63,301 nucleotides of DNA from Saccoglossus kowalevskii (lineage: Eukaryota > Hemichordata > Enteropneusta > Harrimaniidae): positions 1,418,777 to 1,482,077 of the forward strand of contig NW_003140811.1 of NCBI RefSeq assembly GCF_000003605.2, given 5' to 3'. Made by a program: the position numbers and the translations under genes. Below the pieces are notes generated by a model. It did not search any database. It saw nothing but the letters and a program-made list of their open reading frames with translations, and was not told the DNA's origin. Shown here in pieces: positions 52,458 through 61,400 of the stretch. How positions within the stretch are numbered: the first letter of the stretch is position 1; every line of letters starts with the position of its first letter.

Positions 52458-55400
52458 TCACATATTTGAGATTCTTGAAGCAAATTGAAATGTATCACTA
52501 ATTTATTTTTACTTGTTTTCAAATGATTACAATTTCCTCAGAATATTTCATGAATTGTAATCTTTTTTTATACACAAGTGAAAGTGACAAGATGTATTGT
52601 AGCCAAATATGAACTATTGGTGGCAGAGGTAGAATTTGCAGAAGTGGAGATTTCAAAGTGAAAATTATTGGTCAAAGTTCTCGTAACTTTATCTGATCCA
52701 TGCACAGTCAGTGAGATGAATAGAACATTTACAAAAGGTTTAACATTTTTCGCAGTATATATTCATAGTGACCAGGAGGTAGTCAATCATTATTTTATCA
52801 GTCAATAATGTTTATTACGTAGTATACACAAATAGACTCAAATGCTCATTTAAAAAAAAAGACCAAAAGCCAAACAAACACTCCAACTCTCTCACAGAAC
52901 CCAATATACCTGAACATTAATCTCATAAAAGCAGTCCCCCTATGACATTCTACAAACTAACATGGGGTATACCAGTAGGTTATCACAGTAAATCATGCAA
53001 ACATCGCTATATCTGAAATCAAACAGTGAGAATCACTTTTTGTGTTGACAGGGATGCTCCCCAATTGGTACAGAATAACAAATTGCCCTCTTCTGGTAAC
53101 ACTGACATCAATAATTGAAAAATTGTTCATAAAAGAACATAACAGCAAATGCACGCAATCACAAAAGCACATAACTAATAAACACACATACTAATTTTAG
53201 TTTTCTAATATACAAATTCTGAAACAGCAAGGTAATCACACATTCACACATTGAATGCACTTCTCTAACAAAGCGCGATTCAGATATACCAAATACGAAA
53301 AATATTTTCTTTAACAAGCCAAATCACCTTAAATATTCAGCAACAATAAAGCAAACAAAGCATGCATATTTGTACTCTTTCATTGTAACCATGGTGATGG
53401 ATGGACATACGATTCATTCATTATTATTCCATTCATGGTGATTGTACTTCGCATCAGTTTCTCTTACTCTTCAATCACACAAAATGACACAAAAGATGCA
53501 AGATTGGCAAAATAATCTCAAATTCATTTTTCTTTAATAATACAGACTACTATTTCAAAACAAATCACCAAACTGCGTGTAAACATCCAGGGGCAAAAAT
53601 ATAAGATTTCATTGTGAATGTCTGTTCTGTATGAAATTGATTGCCAATAAAGTACACAAGGCATTGTACAGGTAGATTCAGTAAGGGTCCATTCCCTCAC
53701 ACTAAAGACTAGGAGCATGTTAAAATACATGTTTTCTGTTACCAGTGTTTTGTAAGATATTGCATACTGTTCTCAGATCAGCTTTCAGCTGGTACATGTA
53801 TCATGCCATATAGTATAATGTCTGAGCTGCGTTAAGAATAATTAAATCAAGTCAACTAGTCCTCGAGTCATACCATTAGGGCAGTAAAAGCGAAAAGGAA
53901 TAAGAAGAGAGTATTGGCAGTGTTTGAAATTTCTCAAAATTGTTTACCAGCACTAGAGCAGGCAAGTTTCAAATTTTATCAGCCCTGCCAGAAAATTACT
54001 GTCCTACTTTACAGATCCTTTCAAAATACTTGTCTTCCAATTCTATGCACCAACAAAAATTTAATGAACTTTTGATTTTAAATTGTTGAATACTTTGCAT
54101 CTTTGTATCAAAAGAAAAATGGCATTCAACTTTAGCCAATAATATCATTTCATGAAATTGCAGTTTCAAAATATTTATTGGTGACAATGAAAAAATGTTA
54201 TCCAATCACCTGACATGCAAGTTTCAATTTTTACCTGCTCCACTGAAAAATACCCTGTCGAGGGCGTACAATAATTTCAAACATAGGTATTGAATTCTGC
54301 AAAGTTACTACTGTATCATCATCATCATGTTCACATGGAATAGAAGTCTGTCTAAAGCCAAAGCACAGTATATTTGTTTTAAGCCTCATTACCTATGTAA
54401 AACAATGTCAGAAACAATACCTCAAAGATGAGTCAAGCCATTTTCAGGCTGAAATCAATAATTCCCCAATCCTTTCCTCCTTCAAAAAAAAAAAACATGT
54501 TTACATCGAGAAGCTTTATCATGGTGCCCTAGATTAAAGCAACAAGTTATAAGTAACATGATAGATGTCTTTACTGTCCAACAGGTCACAACAGATTCTC
54601 TTAAAAAACAACAGTAATAGTGATCATTACTGGCATTACTGGGGTGATATATGGGGAAATGTGCATTCTCTAACATTACCCAGAATTCCTTAATTCCATA
54701 GTTACCATTAGTCAGCCTTTCATTCTTAAGACATTGGGTCCCATTTCAAAATGAGAACTACTTTCAATTCAACATGGGCAATTATTGAAATGTGAATTTT
54801 ATTTACATTGTAGAAAAATAAAGAGGAACAAATAACAGTGATATGTCTGAAATCATATGTTATTTGTGAAAAAAAAAAAAAAAAAAACCTGATGCATGAT
54901 TTTCATTTCATAATCCTGCATAAGGTTGCACTAACATGCACATACAGCATTTGAAATTAGGCAGAGAGGGATTATCACGCTGAATATTTATCAGACTATC
55001 GTAAAATGTCTTTGAACTCGCATAGCCATGCAAGGGCTAATCTGCACTGGCTCGGAAGGTTGTAAATGATTAGCTAGTTTGAATTCGCATAACAATACTG
55101 ACAATGAACGTGCATTCAACGCCACAAGTTTTTTTGTTTTTTTAGCCAATCAGAATTCATCTTCCGAGCCAGTGCAGATCAGCCGCCATGCAAGGTTTAG
55201 AAACGGCAGTATCCCCCCCCCCCATGTCAGTAACAGCTCCAAGCAAAAAATGACCTCATTTAAACCTCTGTGCTGAACAAAACCTCATTTAAAAAGAATA
55301 TCCGATTGGTTCCACGCCATTCACTAAAACATCCAACGTTTAGTATTTTTTGGGCACCATATTCAATTAAAGTCTGGGTCAAGGGTTAACAAAATCAGAG

Positions 55401-58400
55401 GGTTCAGTTACAACAGCTTATTTCCTAAACACTGCACAAACGTTATTAACAACAAGCATTCTTATATCAGCAAGGCGACTGGCAACACCTGTGGATTTCT
55501 CCCTTTGTGACGACAACTTCAACAAGAACAGAAATCACGACACTTTTAGTCTGAGGCTGAACAGGATTATGAAAACTCACAAAATTTGCCAAAAGATACG
55601 TGCTACTGTGGAATACTTTATTTTTGCTGGAATTAATTTTCGCTGAAAAGGCTTTTTGGGCATTTTGTATAGAATTTATTTTCACTGATTTTTGATGAGT
55701 TTAATGTGAAATACAGAAAAAAAGTATATTCGCTGGATTTTATTTTCACGGAATCATCCTTTCAGCGAAAATAGCGAAAATAAATTCCAAGCGAAAATAA
55801 AGTATTTTACAGTATATACTGATGGAATTACAAAGGAATATACAGCACAATCCATCTAACGCTGTTACTACTGCTTTACCAGGGCAGTCTTTTAATGAAG
55901 CAACATCAGGCTGACTGAAAGTAATCTGCGTACGCCTTACTGACGGAGCAGACGCCAGCTTGCTATATAAACATATCACAATACACATTACAAGAGCATA
56001 TACATTAATATATACATGACGGAGACCGACCAAATGCTTTCTGACAACCAAGTATGTGATGTACAGTGTACGCACTCCAATTCAAAGAGTTAAGAAAAAA
56101 AAATGACTTTATATTCTTTTTCTAGCACAAGTTAATTAATAACCACTGGTATTTCTTATAATTCCAACATGAATTAGACATCATGTAACTATTTCTGAGC
56201 GCCAGAACAAGTTGCTAATGTTATCAATAGTGTTTGCCAGAGTGCAATGTACGTGGGATCCATGATCCACATCAATAAAACGTTTATCTGTACAAGCTGG
56301 CTACGAGAAGCACAAGAGAACACATGGTAATCACCTAAATATTAGCATTTATAATATGAATAGTACAAGTAAATTTTATAAAAATAATGACAACCTCTAT
56401 ATAATGACATTCTGCTTCAAACTGCACTCATTATTTTAAATTCTCATGGTAAAAAAAAAAAAACAGGTTCGCATCGTTAGTGTCAGTCGGTCAATGCTCG
56501 CTTAGTCTACAGTGTGTTGGAATTTCACAGCACAGTAAAAGGCTACTGAAAATACTATTACAATACAACAAATACATGCATATTTAGCAGCGATGAAAGG
56601 CAAGCTGCGCTGTATCTATGGCAATATGACGAATCAGGTTTCTACATATTTGAGCCGGTGACACGTAACCAGGCTGTTGCTTGACCCGTAAATCAATACA
56701 CAACTCAATCATGAATGTGTCGCGCAATTTGGAGAATAATTACAAAATTGTACATTTCATCGCATATTCATCTAAACATCTGTTATGTTTTAAACCCCCC
56801 ACAAAGCAAAGATCAACGTACAACGCCTCCCTGAAGGCATTAAATAGTCTCCATGGAAACCATTAAATACAGTGATTCAATTCAGCATGAATTTTTATTT
56901 TTTTATCATACATGTAACTGGTTCAGTTTCTATTTTTAGATTTTGGTTGAGCTAGGTATGGTTGTGATGAATTAACTTGAATTACTCACAATGCTACAGT
57001 GCTCTCTTAATATTAAGAAAACAAACAAATTGCACACATCAAAATAAACAGTAAATAACTTCCATACAAGTTCACTGGAATTATGATCATAGAATTTGAT
57101 ATGATATTATTTGTTTGGCAAATGTATAAAGCGGTCAGACATGGGCAGACCAAGATCATCTCTTTAAAACCTCATTAAATGGGTGTGGTGGGGTTTTATT
57201 CAATATTGAACATGTTTTTATGGAAGATAGCCAATTGAATGCATGTACATGTACATTGAACTAACTTGCGGTGAATAAATTGAAAAACCCAAATTAGAAG
57301 ATTAACATACATAAAACCAGGCCTGCAGATTTAGTTTTGTTGGGGTTTTTTTTCTACTACATCTCTTGGTATGCAAAACTGAAAAACTGGAAAAGATAAT
57401 GCCAAGAGACAAAAAAGTAAAATATTTTAGCTGGAATTAATTTTCATTGAAAAGACTTTCGTTGGGTGTTTTGCATGGAATTTATTTTCACGAAATTTTG
57501 ACAAGTTGAATGTAAAATATAGGAAAAAAAAGGTTTTTTCGCTGGATTTTATAGTATGTCAAAACTAATATTACAGCGAACGCAAGATATTTACATACAC
57601 CTAACTCCCACACCTGGTAGGCAATTTATATGATAATACCAAGGGACTTTGCAACATCCCCAGACACTTTCCTAGACAATCAAGTGACCATTGTAGACGC
57701 AATAAAGTTACATACCCGCCTATGTAAACAAGTAATAGGGATTCAGATCTACATTCCTCTTGTTGCTGTGTTGAATGGTTAACCCGTTAACAAGCAAAAA
57801 CAAAGTATTTTTGGTCAATGCATAATTAATTTGGTAGCACAGCATTTTATAATCTCTTTCAAAATATATTAAATAATTGATATGCAGAACATTTAATTAA
57901 AAAAAATAATTAAGTATTGAATAATAAAGTATTTGATACCATGGTTACAAATGACAATACTCTACTACTGTATATGTATTACATACAAGCAAACATTAAA
58001 ATACTGAAGAGTAATTTATTTTCTCCTGTATTTTAGTTTCGTTATTAAACATATGAAGGTACGGTTCAGTGAAAATAAAATGAAATTATTTTTTTTCTAT
58101 GTTTTACATTCCACTCATCAAAATTCAGTGAATATAAATGTCATGCAAAACACCCAAAATAATCTTTTTAGTAAAAATTTATTTTTAAGTTTTTTTACAG
58201 TATTACAAAATACGTAATATGCGTGCACAATTTATACAGTCTTTCACAGAGCTGATACATGAAACAATTTTTTCACCAAACGCAGTAAAAAATGAACTTT
58301 ATATTCTCAATTCTCTGCAAGATGGAGACAAAAAATACCTCGTAACCTTTGAAAACAATATGAGCTTTCGTTTCGTTTTATGGCATTAATTACTAATTGA

Positions 58401-61400
58401 AAGAAGAGACTGATTGGAAAGACAAATAAATTATTCAAGGTGTTTTACTACATAAATAATTCACCTACAAACATGTAATGAAGGCGAGAACATGTGGTAT
58501 AATATGCACTTAGAGTGGGAGAGACATTCTCAAAAAAAGATAATAAGTATCCCTGTGTAAGGTAATATTGACACATCATAGACATGTCTGGATCGAACAG
58601 TACTAGCAGAAATATACGCTTATTTACCGTTCTGGTCTTGGTCACACATTTCGATAAAATCTATTTTTTGCCTGCAGATTAGTGGTGTAAGGCCTAAATT
58701 TCAACAGGCGTACATAGTGCAAACATCCCATCACTGTCTAGTTGTTCTTTTAGGGAGACTTCTTCCCTCCCCCGATGTAGAGTGTACAATATGTTACTGA
58801 TGTAGCACCTTTGATAGGAACACAAATCACAGACTGTGACTGTTCAAGTCACAAAAAAACAACAGCGTGTACTTTCAAAGTCACCTGTAAATCAACGAAC
58901 ACTATGAAGTGACAGCGGTCCATCTTCCGTGGTAACAACCGTCCATTCAGTTCATTTTATGGTTGGCTACCCAGAACAATAAAACCTGTAACTTTAGGGC
59001 ACGCGATGATGAACCATCGCAGGTGGTAGCCTCGGTGACAAAAGAACGAAAACAAACCTCTCTTCACCGGACTACCACTCATTCCGTTCATTCCTACACT
59101 GACGATCCCAAGAGAAATGAACAATCAGGGACATTTATATTTGATCTATTTGTTACCATCCAAATGGATACAATTTCTGCATCAGTCTTTTACATGTAAT
59201 GGGATTGACGAGATTGTTACCCAGAGCCACACGAGCACTCCACATAAGACAGAAGTAAAAACAAACTATTTTGAGTTCAGGACAAACCAAGTTCCCAAAA
59301 AATATTTCCATATAAATGAACAGTGGAAACCAAGTAGTTTTGGCATAATGTTTTACAGTTTTCCAAATCAATGGTTTTCACAAACCAGACCACCTGAAAA
59401 GTGTACCCACATGTTAAAAATGAAGTTTGTATGCACACAGACAGACACACTGACAGACAGAAGTCATTTCATTGACACTTAGAATTAAAAGTGCGGAAAA
59501 CGAGAAAAATGAAGAAAATAATTACATATACTAATCTAGTTCATTATAAGCTGTAGTATAATGTATTTTAATACTGCTACTAAATACAAAATTGTTTTAA
59601 TTAATCACTACTGTTTGTCATTATTTTCACCAAAAGTAGATCAGACTGTAATAGAAACTTTCCGGAAAGCGGGGCCCCGCTGTGTGGAGTAAAACTTGTG
59701 TTTTGTTGCATGTAGTGTGTGCCATTTGCATTTACTCCCCACCTAAAGTGACTGAACACATGGCAGTAAAGGCCTATACATATTGGGTCTCCTGGGAAGC
59801 AGCACAGCTTAGAATTACAATACATTGACAGGTTACATTACAGTGTAGAGCACTTAGCTCTCTTTATATTCTTATACATGTAGCAGTAACCCAACACCAG
59901 CAATGGCCGATAGCCATTTTTTTTTTTTAAATAATTCTTTAATATGATGAAAATATTTGTTTTTATTATCATGCAAAATCTACAATCATTAGGGGTTTAC
60001 ATGATTAAATACTGATTGATCTTCCTCTATGCATCTGAAATTTTTCTTACCAATTGAGTTGATTTATAGACCTGGATTAATTATTTTTATTTATTAAAAA
60101 AAAAAAACAGTAATCATCATTTACTTGTGGAGATGGAAATAATTAGATGGTAAGTCTCGTTCTCGGTTTGATATTATTATACTTTAATTTATTTTATAAG
60201 TAAATTCAGTTTAAGGTTCTCCTTAACAATGTAGATTTTAAATTACCGGTAATAGTTATTCATATAAATATTGTATTTTTTTTTTTTTAAACAGCAAGAC
60301 ATCAAATTGAGGTTTTATTTAAACCTTTGAGCAACTTTTGTCATCTTTCATCAAAATAAAATTAATTTTTTTTATATTTTTTTCAAAATTTGGATCAAGG
60401 CCCTCGGACATTATGATAATTTAAATAGAAATTGTCAACAAAGAAATGTAGAAAATGCATCAGCAAAATGTTACACTAAAATTTTGACGGGAAAAATTAT
60501 GGCACTGTAAATTTTTACATTTTCGACACTAGAAATGTTTGCTCAGGACAGCAAAGTTTCGCACGCAAAAGGCACTGAACTCGTAAATATTGAACAAAAA
60601 AAAAAATTGTCTTTCATATAACTAAATAGATGCACATACATAAAATACATTACAAAAAAATACATTAAAAAGTTTGCTGCTAAAAATAGCTATTTACATT
60701 TTAATGGGATAATAATTCAGTAAAAACTAATATTCGTGCCGGAATAGATAACAATGCAAACCCACTTTCCACTTCATGATAGCCATTACCAAGAGCAAAG
60801 CAATATGAACAGTAACTGTTTCTTCTCATCTGTCAAGTCATGTTGTTACTTTAGTAAATGTCTTAAGACAAACGATCATTTAATTGTCATTCCTGGAGTG
60901 CCAAGAGTCAGCCTGGACATATTTAAGAGCACTAAATAGGTCTCCTTTAGCAGTCCCTCTGTCACTCAGGCCTGGGGATACTCTTATAATGGCAATATTC
61001 CACATACAGAACATACCTTCCAACCCATAATGATATTATCTAAAATACCAGACATGCTATGTTTAAATTAATATCACGATTTTGAAGTACATAATCTATG
61101 GAGTTATTATTAGCCCTGCTATCTACTCATTCTGAACATAAAATTAGATCGTAAAATTCTATTCAGAATTAAAAATACAAGATCCCAATAAAACTGACAA
61201 CTCTTCAAACACTTTTAGAGAAGTTTTATACCGCTTTCATTGAATTCACATTCTGTGGATGTTTTTTTTGTTGTTTTCAATTTCCAAAAATGTGATGTAC
61301 TGAAAGAAACAAAAAGTTTGAAATACTGGGAATTTTTGTCTACAATAGAATGAAAACAGTCACGTATTATTAAACACGCCTATCTTACTCAGGCTTGAAA

